From: a bacterium 1XD42-76
Lineage (GTDB): Bacteria > Bacillota > Clostridia > Lachnospirales > Lachnospiraceae
Direction: 5' to 3'
Assembly: GCA_009917545.1 (NCBI GenBank)
Contig: QZDW01000005.1
Coordinates: 1 to 64,000 of the forward strand
Length of the DNA: 64,000 bases
Positions 27,303 through 36,006 of this stretch are shown piece after piece; positions within the stretch are counted from its first letter, which is position 1; every line of letters starts with the position of its first letter. The notes under the pieces were generated by a model. That model had not been told where the DNA came from. It did not search any database and saw only the letters and a program-made list of their open reading frames with translations. The position numbers and the translations under genes are program-made.

Positions 27303-27310
27303 TGTCAGCG
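27303..27310. repeat. Right target-site duplication of the IS256-family element
   Basis: TGTCAGCG, identical to 25663-25670. Confidence 0.9.
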
Positions 27311-27312
27311 CT

Positions 27313-28264
27313 TTATAAAGAGTTTCTCCGGAGGCAATCTATTTCCTGACAGCCTCTTACGGCTTTCTGTATCCTATCAGTATATACCTCATACAGAACT
27401 GGTTCAGCCTCTTCGATGAAGGAACGGAAGAGGTGTCTTATGACGGCTATGTCATGAGAATCTTTCTCAAAATCAATTTTATTGATAAACATGTTCTGGA
27501 TGCTTTCCGTCCCCGCAGACGTTCTCATTGACGATCGTGCCCGACGTATTGGATGCCATGACGGTGCAGACCGCACCTGCCCCCATGTAGGCGTCAATCT
27601 CCCTTGAGTAAATTCCGTTTACCCGAATTAGAACATATTTTCCTTCTGGCCTCTGGTATTTCACTGTGTTATGGATCAACAGGCAGCATCTTTTTCCCCG
27701 GCAGGCGCAGAATCTTCCAAGCCATATACCAGGCAATCCTTGTGTAAAATCCGGACTGAATCATTTTCACCGGGCTTGTTCCACCGGCGTACATGGAGAT
27801 ACGCATCAGCTTTTCTCCATGATTTGGATCCCTCCTTTCCCCGTCGTACGAAATCTCAGCCGCACGGCAGACAGCGTATTCCATCCTGCAAGAATGGCGA
27901 AATCCAGAGCGCCTTTATCGTTTATCTCTGCCAGAATATCTTTTAGATCAACTTAATTAAGAACCGCACGCACAGTCGCCTCAACAGCGTCCCCTAACAT
28001 AGCCTCAACATCACCCTGCATATGAATTATATCGAATTGCCAGGCTTTTGCTTCGCTTTCCCGAAGAACATGAACAGCCGGCCCGTTTTCCGGCGCAAAA
28101 TAATCCGGATAAAACAGGGGGGCTGTGCTGTCACCCCGCAAGTACGCGCGCTTCTCAAGGAAAACGGAGTCTGCCCCGAAGCGCTGGCCCTCGTGCCGCA
28201 GAGTACAGCGCGGTATCTGACCGGCTTCCTCCCAGTCTGACAGGGCATGTCTTTCCGGCATCAT
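27313..28264 (-). pseudogene. Decayed metabolic gene remnants, family not recognised
   Basis: Minus-strand frames give protein-like pieces in changing frames. From the right they are SDWEEAGQIPRCTLRHEG...YPDYFAPENGP...FDIIHMQGDVEAMLGDAVEATVRAVL, DILAEINDKGALDFAILAGWNTLSAV, SPVKMIQSGFYTRIAWYMAWKILRLPGKKML, KYQRPEGKYVLIRVNGIYSREIDAYMGAGAVCTVMA, and DFEKDSHDIAVIRHLFRSFIEE. They could come from one or two genes with several indels. I do not recognise the product. Confidence 0.4.
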
Positions 28265-28271
28265 TTTCCGT

Positions 28272-28757
28272 CTACGCGCTTACATTTACGGCCGCTCCCG
28301 TCTCTGCCGCCAGTTCTGCCGTTTCCCCGGACTTATCGTAACCCATATTTTGTGAGCTGTTCGGGGAAACCGGAGACGGCAGGCCTGTCGTTTCTGACTG
28401 AATTTTTCCTTCCCTGCTGATTTCTGCGGAATCGAAATCAGGATCTTCCTGTTTCACTCCGCCTTCCCGGATCTGCTTTTCCTGCTCCTCTCTTTCCTTT
28501 TTTCTCGCCTCGGTCAGTTCTTTTTGGCGCAGCGCTTCCTGTTCCCTGGCCTCTTTGGCATCCAGTTTCATTCCTTCGCTCGTCTTTTCGCTGTATTGAT
28601 CCGCCTGATCGACCAGCCCTGCCGCATACCCCAGAGCCCGCTTCATTTTCTCCGTATCCCCTTTGCGCTCTGCCTCCTTCGCTATACTCATGGGCGTAGA
28701 TACCATGTGGATGCTGGCGCTGGCCCCTGTCAGGCCTTCCATTGTCTTTGCATTCAT
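28272..28757 (-). CDS. Hypothetical charged, mostly helical protein
   Basis: About 161 residues starting MNAKTMEGLTGASASIHMVSTPMSIAKEAERKGDTEKMKRALGYAAG. A long Lys/Glu/Arg helix (KLDAKEAREQEALRQKELTEARKKEREEQEKQIREG), probably coiled coil, and a disordered Ser/Pro/Glu tail follow. No signal or membrane segment. TTAGGAGGTCACAG before the ATG is a strong ribosome binding site. Function unknown. It lies downstream of the two-component genes on the same strand with a 130-nt gap. Confidence 0.7.
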   Translation of the reverse strand: MNAKTMEGLTGASASIHMVSTPMSIAKEAERKGDTEKMKRALGYAAGLVDQADQYSEKTSEGMKLDAKEAREQEALRQKELTEARKKEREEQEKQIREGGVKQEDPDFDSAEISREGKIQSETTGLPSPVSPNSSQNMGYDKSGETAELAAETGAAVNVSA

Positions 28758-28890
28758 TCTGTGACCTCCTAACTGAAGTTGTCGTAAGCTTTCACATAGA
28801 ACAACCGGCGTCATTCCATGCCTCTCTCCTACTGTTTCGACCTTCTCTCAGAAGAATCTTAGATGAATGATATATACAGCCGTTTTCCCG

Positions 28891-30282
28891 TCATATACGG
28901 CAGGAACCGTCTGTTACGCTGTCCTCTTGACAGCATAATGGCAGCAAAACCGATATGGTAAATACTTCGTTTGCTTTCTCTGTATGCATGGCCCCGTTAT
29001 AGCCCGCCGCGGCTGCTTTGATATTTCCAAGGCCCAGCCCGTGCCTTCCCGGATGTTTCTTTCCCGCACTGCCTTCCTCTTTGCCTCCTTCCGGTTCCAT
29101 GCTGTTTCGCACCTCCAGGAAAAGGCATTTCCGGATCGTCCCCAGATATACTTCGATAAACGCGGTTTCCTTGTTCGTTTGTCCGCTGCAGGCTTCAAGC
29201 GCATTGTCCAGAACATTCCCCACTATGATACACAAATCAATCTCCCGTATCTGGCAGTCTCCGGGAATCCTGGCGTCACACTGCCAGCGGATCCCTTTCT
29301 CCGCCGCCTGCCGTCTCTTCTGACAGAGCAGGGCGTCGAGCACTATACTCCCGGTTATTTCGTTTTCCGCCTCCAGGCCGCCGGCCTCTGCCATCTCCCG
29401 AAGGTAATCGGCAGCACTCTCCCACTGATGCTTCTGCACCATACGGTTCAGGGCAATCATATGATTTTTCATGTCATGTCTCAGGCGTTCCATCCGGCTG
29501 TACTGTTCCTCCATCATCTGATAGTATCTTACCTGAAACAAATGCTGCTCCCTGGCCCGCTCCACCCGGTCGATCCGATCCATACCGAACACGAGAAAAC
29601 CTGCCGCCGCCATTGCCAGCCCGGCAAAAATGCACATGGCCCCGTGGCTGAAAAGCTGGTTTTCATACAGCCCATACCGCTCCCAGGCCTGCACCATGAT
29701 GCCGTTGCTGGCCGCCCAGTTAGCCAGGTCCATCACAAAGATAATACAGAGGAGAGGCGCCAGAAGGCTGACATACCAGCTTTTCCTTTTACCGGCGAAC
29801 ACTGATTCCAGAGGAGACGACAACAGGTGGATAGCGGCAAGCCCACACACATAAGTCATGACGGTGATACTTCTTCCTCCCCATACTCCCACGGATGCCC
29901 GGCGGCTGCCTGTCAGAGCATTCGTTAGAATCAGTCCCAGGCAGCACAGAAAAGACTCGCCGAAATTCCAGAGCAGTCCGGTCATGATAATTACAAGTAC
30001 CGCTGCCATAAGCGTCCTCTCCCTGTCCCTGCCAAATACCACTACGGTAAGGCCCGCGAGCAGCGTATGGCTGCAAAAGGCATAAAGGATATACGGAATT
30101 TCCTCCCGTTCCAGAAGAAAAGCCGCAGCAGCATAACCGCAGAAAAAAAGCATCCCAAAGACTCCCGCTTCGGATGCACTCCCTTTCAGATGCTTTCTTA
30201 AAAAACGGGAAATACATACAGTATGCATAAGATGACATACCAGGGATACGGACAGATCCACAGCATACGCCCCTGTACTCAT
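28891..30282 (-). CDS. AgrC-like sensor histidine kinase (GHKL type)
   Basis: About 463 residues. The first 230 hold six or seven membrane segments without a large periplasmic domain, as in AgrC/NatK sensors. The cytosolic part has the phosphoacceptor region RMERLRHDMKNHMIALNRM, the N box IVGNVLDNALEACS and the G box RHGLGLGNIKAAAAGY. Its start overlaps the end of the response regulator gene by 4 nt (ATGA). No AgrB or peptide gene is adjacent, so the signal is unknown. Confidence 0.9.
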   Translation of the reverse strand: MSTGAYAVDLSVSLVCHLMHTVCISRFLRKHLKGSASEAGVFGMLFFCGYAAAAFLLEREEIPYILYAFCSHTLLAGLTVVVFGRDRERTLMAAVLVIIMTGLLWNFGESFLCCLGLILTNALTGSRRASVGVWGGRSITVMTYVCGLAAIHLLSSPLESVFAGKRKSWYVSLLAPLLCIIFVMDLANWAASNGIMVQAWERYGLYENQLFSHGAMCIFAGLAMAAAGFLVFGMDRIDRVERAREQHLFQVRYYQMMEEQYSRMERLRHDMKNHMIALNRMVQKHQWESAADYLREMAEAGGLEAENEITGSIVLDALLCQKRRQAAEKGIRWQCDARIPGDCQIREIDLCIIVGNVLDNALEACSGQTNKETAFIEVYLGTIRKCLFLEVRNSMEPEGGKEEGSAGKKHPGRHGLGLGNIKAAAAGYNGAMHTEKANEVFTISVLLPLCCQEDSVTDGSCRI

Positions 30283-30995
30283 ACCATTCCCCCGTTCTCT
30301 CTCATACAGACCAGAAGCTCCTGGCAAAATGTCTCATACCGGCGTCTGGCGATGGGGATGCGTTCCCCGTTGTCGAGGATTGCTTCCTGCCGGTTATAAG
30401 ACTCCACGTATTTTAAATTCAGCAAATAGCTTTTATGGCACCGGAAAAAGCCCTTCCCTGCCAGCTGTTTTTCCAGAACCCCGATCTTCTCATAAAAGGT
30501 GACGATCCCCTGCCTGTCATGGATGTCGATCTGTCGGCCCCGAATCTCGAAATACCGCACGGAATCCAGAAAAACCTTACTCTTCTGACGCTCTCTGCTG
30601 ATAAGGATGTAATCTCTGGGCAGACGCCGTTCCTTCCCTGCCGCCCGCCTTAAAACATTCTTAAGTTTCTCCTTTTCCACCGGCTTTACCAGATAGGAAA
30701 ACGCCTCCACATCCCAGGCGTCGAACACATATCTGCGGCTGGAGGACAAAAAGACCAGCCTTGTCTCAAAAGCCAGCTCCCGGCACCGCCTGGCAGTCTC
30801 CATACCGTCCATCCCCTCCATGAGAATGTCCAGAAAAATCAGGTCAAACCGCCCCAGGGCTTTCAGCAGCTCCTTCCCACTGTGAAACTGCTCAATGCAG
30901 CAGGGAATCCCCAGTTCCTCCATGCAGCGTCTGATCTCTGCCGATATATGAATACGCTCCAGGCATTCATCGTCGCAGACCGCGATTGAGATCAT
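30279..30995 (-). CDS. LytTR-family response regulator (AgrA-like)
   Basis: 238 residues. The receiver domain has the acidic pair AVCDDE, phosphoacceptor Asp in LIFLDILMEGMDGMETA and the conserved Lys in YLVKPVEKEKL. A LytTR DNA-binding domain (residues about 130-232) follows, with RGRQIDIHDRQGIVTFYEKIG, FFRCHKSYLLNLKYVESY and GERIPIARRRYETF. It is paired and translationally coupled with the kinase downstream. Targets are not evident in this window. Confidence 0.93.
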   Translation of the reverse strand: MISIAVCDDECLERIHISAEIRRCMEELGIPCCIEQFHSGKELLKALGRFDLIFLDILMEGMDGMETARRCRELAFETRLVFLSSSRRYVFDAWDVEAFSYLVKPVEKEKLKNVLRRAAGKERRLPRDYILISRERQKSKVFLDSVRYFEIRGRQIDIHDRQGIVTFYEKIGVLEKQLAGKGFFRCHKSYLLNLKYVESYNRQEAILDNGERIPIARRRYETFCQELLVCMRENGGMV

Positions 30996-31089
30996 GATCC
31001 GTTTCCCCCTTCCTGTGCTTCCTATCTTATCGACGGAAAGCAGAGAATCTTTCCCTGTATGTCATGAACGGGCGAAAGGATGCCGCGAA

Positions 31090-31420
31090 TGGCCCGGCGG
31101 CACGGGCTCAGTGCAGCGGGATACCCACAATCTCGCAGGCCATACCGATTCGTATTGGCATTCCCCGGGTTCCCGCGCCAAAGGTCATGATAACCTGCAG
31201 GCTGTCAGCTTCCTTTCTGTAATATCCGTAATCGACGGGGAAAAGTCGTTCTGTAAAAAGACTCCCTGGAAAAATCCGGCCTTTATGGGTGTGGCCGCAT
31301 CCACCATGACCTACTCAAAATCACTGCGCTTTCTGCTGCCAAAGTCTCCAATCGGCGATGGTTCCGGTCCTCCCGCCACGATCATCCTCCCGTCCATGAC
31401 TGCAGCCTCATTGTAAAACG
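31090..31420 (-). pseudogene. Broken paralogue of the neighbouring metallophosphoesterase
   Basis: The DNA closely follows the C-terminal end of the intact gene at 32520: compare CACAATCTCGCAGGCCATAC (31122) with CACAATCTCGCTGTCTGTGC (32538), and the shared stretch around GGCATTCCCCGGGTTCCCGC. It keeps the pieces for DPSPIG-like and C-terminal VGTWGMP-like segments, but the GHTHKGQ-encoding middle is deleted and frames are broken. This is a partial tandem duplication remnant. Confidence 0.75.
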
Positions 31421-31541
31421 TTCTGATATGGATATCGGCACGATAAACAATTGCAAAACCGCAAGTTTGCCGCTTCCCGTCTCCTGGACTTTATAGTATA
31501 ATACGATAGAAAAGCTATAATGAAAGGAAGGGGCCAAGGTA

Positions 31542-32093
31542 ATGCAGACAAATTCCGGCCTTCTGAACCAGTTCAGGGAAACCGAATGGCGCCTGTACCA
31601 GCTGGGGAAACGACACAGACTCAAAAGTCATGATTTTACCGTCATATCGTCAAATTGTATCGGAACCTTCATGTACTACGATATGGGGCTCGAATACCTG
31701 ACCCCTACGATCAATATGAGCATTCCGCTGGACGATCTGGTGAAGCTGGCAGCGGACTTAAGACAGTATAATAAAGATTTTGGCGAGGCTGCCGCCAAAT
31801 GGGAAGAACGGAAGCAGCGGATCAACTGGGAACATATTTGTATTGTGGGAGCCGAACGGGATCAGTGCAGCTATGAAACGCTAAAAAACTTTGACCGGCT
31901 TCCTTATGAGAATAAAGTCGTTTTTACCCATATTGAATACCCTGAAATCTCATCCGCCTATTACATAAAAGGGTTCGAACATCAGGCGGAGCTTGGCACC
32001 ATCACGGATTATAAAAATCAGTTCCTGAAACGACGCTATATGGACGATTTCGACTATATTGCGCTTTTAAACCGGACAACGGGGAAACGCTGA
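31542..32093 (+). CDS. DUF1919-family protein, possibly internally shortened
   Basis: 183 residues resembling DUF1919 proteins of polysaccharide-type gene clusters: FTVISSNCIGTFMYYDMGLEYLTPTINMSIPLDDLVKLAADL, KWEERKQRINWEHICIVGAERDQCSYETLKNFDRLPY and KVVFTHIEYP. Family members usually carry about 20-30 more residues, including a hydrophobic strand, between the 'L..Y' helix and KWxxRxxRI; here LRQYNKDFGEAAAKW looks like an in-frame deletion. AAAGGAAGGGG lies upstream. It sits between the broken and intact metallophosphoesterase copies. Confidence 0.75.
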   Translation: MQTNSGLLNQFRETEWRLYQLGKRHRLKSHDFTVISSNCIGTFMYYDMGLEYLTPTINMSIPLDDLVKLAADLRQYNKDFGEAAAKWEERKQRINWEHICIVGAERDQCSYETLKNFDRLPYENKVVFTHIEYPEISSAYYIKGFEHQAELGTITDYKNQFLKRRYMDDFDYIALLNRTTGKR

Positions 32094-32519
32094 CAGTGCC
32101 GCAGGAATCCATATCCTCTCTTTTCGTTTCCGGGCCTCATGGGTTCTTCGGCTGCACCTGCCGCGCCCCGGTAGATGCCCCCTGCCCAGTATCTGCTATG
32201 CTTCAGGGGGAAACCAATATCGTTTCACCTCCGTGGCGTGATTGGGATGTGATTGCGCTCTCCTTCTCTGCGGCAATGTCAAATGGGAATCAACACGATT
32301 CGCAGCAGACCAGAGAAAATACGGTGGAGGAACGGCATTTTTACTGCCTGGAAATTGCTCCCATCGGTTTCCGTTCCGTCCGGCATGATATGTCTGCTCA
32401 TCTCCATCTCTGATACGGCATTTTCCTGCAGCAAGAGACAACGATACTTAGCCTGTCATCAAGCGGAAGCTATACCGCCCAACGCCGGCGGACTCTCACA
32501 GGAAAAACGCGCCGCAGGT
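32094..32519. other. Intergenic region downstream of DUF1919 gene
   Basis: No gene recognised in about 425 nt. It includes CGGCGGACTCTCACAGGAAAAA (32487-32508), nearly identical to a stretch at 25367. Confidence 0.5.
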
Positions 32520-33665
32520 TCAGTGCAGCCGGATGCTCACAATCTCGCTGTCTGTGCCGACACGCATTGGCATCCCCCAGGTTCCTACGCCGGAAGTCAC
32601 GATGACCTGTGGGCTGTCTGAATTTTTCCGGTAATATCCATAATCGACAGGAAACAGCATCCCTGTAAAAAGGCTTCCGGGGAAAATCTGGCCTTTGTGG
32701 GTATGTCCGCAGAGAATCAGATCAGCAATGCCTGCATACGCATCGACTCCGGCCGGATTATGGTCCAGCACAACAACAGGAAGCTCTGTATCCACGTCTG
32801 CCATGACTTCCTCAAGGCTCCTTCTCTTTCTTTTGTCAAAACCGCCGATCGGAGACGGATCCAGACGCCCCGTCACGACGAGCCTCCCGTCAATGACTAC
32901 AGATTCGTCGTAAAGTGCCCTGACTTGGCTGCGCTCCAGAAATTTCTCCATTTCTCCTGCCGTCTCTCCGGCATCATGGTTTCCCAGACATGCGTACACA
33001 CCGTATTTTGACGTAATCCCCTGAAGCAACCCAGCCGCTGCGTCAGGATCCTCAATCGCCCGGTAATCATTATCAAAAATGTCTCCTGAGATGCAGACCA
33101 GATCCGGCTGCAGACGGTTGATTTCGTTTACGATCTCTGTAAGGCGTACTTCGGATCCAACGGCTCCCAGATGCAGGTCACTGATGAGAACCAGCTTCAT
33201 TTCCTCTGCCAGAGTATCTTTCCCAAACGAAATGTCATAAGTGACATGTCGGATCTGCCGCGCATGATATGTACCATAACAGACTATACAGGCGGTAAAT
33301 ACAAGCGCTGTCAAAGTGGCTGCCTGACGAAAGGCTGACGGTACAGGCACTGGGACCACCTTTATGAGACCGCCGAGCCAAAGAAGAAGATCAACCGCGC
33401 AGAAAAACAAAAACAGATAGATAAAAATCCCCATCCAATATGCGCCAAGCCATCCCAGTGCATGTTTTACCTTCTCCGAAATTGGAAGCAAAAAGCGTAA
33501 AAATCCGGACAACATAACCAGAATCAAAACAATACAGACACCAGCTGAGCAGATCGTGACATTAATCCGTGGGAAACAGGGCTTCACGCATTGGCACAGC
33601 CTCCATGCGATATAGTAATTCACACCAATGAAAACTGACAGCATGGCTGTCATGCCGCCAATCAT
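32520..33665 (-). CDS. Membrane-anchored metallophosphoesterase (YkuE-like)
   Basis: About 381 residues. Four or so N-terminal membrane segments precede a calcineurin-like phosphoesterase domain with all metal motifs: LVLISDLHLG, CISGDIFDND, CLGNHDAG, VVLDHNPAG and LCGHTHKGQIFPG. Relatives act on membrane or cell-wall linked phosphates; the substrate is unknown here. The start is uncertain: a GAGAGGAGG lies near 33690 but no ATG follows at normal spacing, and I chose MIGGMTAML. A partly deleted copy lies at 31090-31420. Confidence 0.87.
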   Translation of the reverse strand: MIGGMTAMLSVFIGVNYYIAWRLCQCVKPCFPRINVTICSAGVCIVLILVMLSGFLRFLLPISEKVKHALGWLGAYWMGIFIYLFLFFCAVDLLLWLGGLIKVVPVPVPSAFRQAATLTALVFTACIVCYGTYHARQIRHVTYDISFGKDTLAEEMKLVLISDLHLGAVGSEVRLTEIVNEINRLQPDLVCISGDIFDNDYRAIEDPDAAAGLLQGITSKYGVYACLGNHDAGETAGEMEKFLERSQVRALYDESVVIDGRLVVTGRLDPSPIGGFDKRKRRSLEEVMADVDTELPVVVLDHNPAGVDAYAGIADLILCGHTHKGQIFPGSLFTGMLFPVDYGYYRKNSDSPQVIVTSGVGTWGMPMRVGTDSEIVSIRLH

Positions 33666-33719
33666 ACCGATTACAGACGTATGGCTTCCTCCTCTCAAAA
33701 ACAAATGGCGAAATTGGGC

Positions 33720-34245
33720 TAACAACAGATTGTCTCAGACAGCCACATCCAGCATTCCTGTAAAGCAAACACATTTTACCATCTGGAAGCGTCTACCTGC
33801 ACCCTGCCAAAAATCAAATACAAAAATTCTTCTGGCATTGAAGCCTGAGTAACCGAAAACAATCAAAAAAACGCAAACCGGATTATCAAACAGCTCAAAG
33901 CTTATGCAAAAGTCATGTATTTTAATGATAGTTACGACCCTTATAAGGCCGCTTACGGTTCCATTCCCTCTCATGCCGTGGTCAGTTATGAGATTAAACA
34001 GCTTTACACCAATGGGCATTTTGGTTATGCCTGCAAATTCGGTATTGTCACGACGTGGAACAGATGAATGGAACCATACATATAAAATCCGAACAACTTT
34101 GGAACGCTCCATCAATCACTTTAAAGATAATTTTGGCCTTATCAGACGCAAGACTCGTAAAATTATTAACCAGTTTCGTAATCACTTATTATTATACAGA
34201 ATATCTGAAAAAAAACATCCACTATTTTACTTAAAGTTTCCTTAA
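33720..34245 (+). pseudogene. DDE transposase C-terminal remnant
   Basis: The plus frame reads KANTFYHLEA...LPKIKYKNSSGIEA, a TGA, then KQLKAYAKVMYFNDSYDPYKAAYGSIPSH and YTNGHFGYACKFGIVTTWNR. After a frameshift it ends GTDEWNHTYKIRTTLERSINHFKDNFGLIRRKTRK. The RTTLERSINHFKD...RKT end is typical of clostridial IS4/IS1182-like DDE transposases. The N-terminal half is absent. Confidence 0.6.
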
Positions 34246-34443
34246 TGTAACTGCCGCCTTCCCAAACTCCTGATGTTGTATCATTTTAGTTGATATCTGC
34301 GCAAGGATTTGATGTGTAATCAACGAGAAATAAGGAGGCAACTATAATGGTAAAAAAGCGATGAAAATACGACATGGTATAGAAGATCCAAGCCATAAAA
34401 TTTCCTTCTGCTGCCGGATGATGAAAATAGCACAGCAGGGATT

Positions 34444-34914
34444 TTATAAATATCTGGCAAGCAAAGACCGTCCGTGGAAATACTGGTACTGAACGATTGG
34501 AAAATAATATCTGGCCGTCCTCTCAATGGCAAGGTTCCACTCCTGCTGCCACTCCCTGCTGTGGTAAAATAAATCCGTTTCCAGAATCACCACCTTAGGT
34601 TTTTGCACAGACAGCACCTTTTTCAGCATGTAATAAGCCTCTACAGCTCTCTGTCCTGACTGGCTGCACACAAAAGAAGTAATACCATACTCTTTCCACA
34701 GCACCGTGGGCGAGATCGCAGAATGTCCCTCACTGTCCCCAAGAACAATCACATCCAGAGAATCCTCCGGTTCTGCCATGACCCCTGCGGCCGGGATATC
34801 CCTTCCCTCCATACCGGCCTCCGTTGTATTGGTCTTTGGAGCCGCCACCACAGACCCGACATGGAGAAGAAGCACAAATATCCCCCAGAACACCGTTATT
34901 CTCCCCAGCCTCAT
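34444..34914 (-). CDS. DltD/AlgX-like SGNH-type protein, C-terminally truncated
   Basis: About 156 residues from MRLGRITVFWGIFVLLLHVGSVVAA (membrane anchor). It continues with LDVIVLGDSEGHSAISPTVLWKEYGITSFVCSQSGQRAVEAYYMLKKVL and PKVVILETDLFYHS. GDSE stands for the family's GDSH/GDSR nucleophile block. Such proteins work with MBOAT acyltransferases to O-acylate surface polymers. The usual length is over 300 residues, so the catalytic His region is missing. AAGGACAAAGTG precedes the ATG. A broken MBOAT gene lies just upstream. Confidence 0.65.
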   Translation of the reverse strand: MRLGRITVFWGIFVLLLHVGSVVAAPKTNTTEAGMEGRDIPAAGVMAEPEDSLDVIVLGDSEGHSAISPTVLWKEYGITSFVCSQSGQRAVEAYYMLKKVLSVQKPKVVILETDLFYHSREWQQEWNLAIERTARYYFPIVQYQYFHGRSLLARYL

Positions 34915-35075
34915 CACTTTGTCCCTGTTCACAAAAGCCACACACCTCCCTGACACTTCATCTCCGGCAAAAGTAATGCTCCGGCATGTACTGTCCCTTA
35001 AAAATTGTTGCTGTTCATGGGGCATCTTCTTGTCCGGCTCTGCCAAACAAGAAGCATTGTGCATTCATACAATGT

Positions 35076-35129
35076 GGAAAAACGAATAAAATCAGTCTTG
35101 CAAGCAAGCCTGATTTTATTCGTTTTTCC
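35076..35129. terminator. Long perfect inverted repeat between the SGNH and MBOAT genes
   Basis: GGAAAAACGAATAAAATCAG and its exact complement CTGATTTTATTCGTTTTTCC enclose a 14-nt loop. It could act as a terminator in both directions, which would be odd within a two-gene operon on the minus strand; perhaps it arrived with a small inserted element. Confidence 0.65.
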
Positions 35130-35147
35130 CCGCCCCGTGAACTGTAG

Positions 35148-35766
35148 CTAAAAATTCGCATAGATCAGATCCACCGGCACATACCCTTCCCCATAAGCGC
35201 CGAACACACAGATCCCAAACAAAACTCCATAATATACGCTCCACCTAAGAAGCAGAGGAAGCCTTCCAACCTCCTGTCGTACATCTCTTCCCCTCTCCTG
35301 CAGGATACTTACAAGGCACACTACCCCAACCATTACCCCTATTACCCCAAAATCCATCTGGTCCAGCCCCAGCTCCAAAAGGCTTCCGTCCCATAGCTGG
35401 GAGAATCGCCATCCCCTTATCATAGAGCAGAACATCCGGATTCCCTGCCGAAGCCCCTATGGCCACCAGAATCCAAGTACGTAAAACCTGAACCCCGGCA
35501 AACGCCACACGATTTCCCATAACCGGAATTTTCGCCTTCCATCTCTCCACACAGGGTTCCACCCCAATAGACAACAGAATCAGCACAAAATAATACATTC
35601 CAAAAAACAAAAAGCTCCATCTTGGCCCATGCCACAGACCATTGCACAGCCATACAGGAAACAATGCGCCCGGAGACATGGATATGGGTATATAGCCTTT
35701 TTCAAAGAATTCTTTTCTGGCACATTTCAATATATTCTCATAAACGTCCTCGATCTGCTTCGCCAT
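35148..35766 (-). pseudogene. MBOAT-family O-acyltransferase, N-terminally deleted and frameshifted
   Basis: Frame one reads ARKEFFEKGYIPISMSPGALFPVWLCNGLWHGPRWSFLFFGMYYFVLILLSIGVEPCVERWKAKIPVMGNR. NGLWHG carries the catalytic histidine of the MBOAT family (DltB/PatA-like). After a shift near 35430 it continues FSQLWDGSLLELGLDQMDFGVIGVMVGVVCLVSILQERG to the stop at 35148. The first 250 or so residues of the family are missing. Confidence 0.75.
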
Positions 35767-35917
35767 CCGATTACCTCTTCCATTTCATAACGATGTTATT
35801 ATTTTAATACTGCTCGTTTTTCATGTTAATATCTGCTGTTGCTAAAATTTCTCAATAAAGATCCAAATTGTAACAGTTCAGACGGGTATCTTCTTGCCCG
35901 TCTACGCCAGACATAAA

Positions 35918-35975
35918 AAGCAGAGAGATACACCCTTACACGCAAGTGTGAGGTCTGTTTCTCTCTGTTTTCCAT
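35918..35975 (-). terminator. Terminator downstream of the P-type ATPase pseudogene
   Basis: On the minus strand CAGAGAGA...TCTCTCTG encloses an inner stem CCTCACACTTGCGTGTAAGGGTG, followed by CTTTTT. A second small GC-rich hairpin (CGGGCGG/CCTGCCCG) lies at 35980-36002. Confidence 0.65.
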
Positions 35976-36006
35976 ATCGAGCGGGCAGGAAACCGCCCGT
36001 TCCTGT

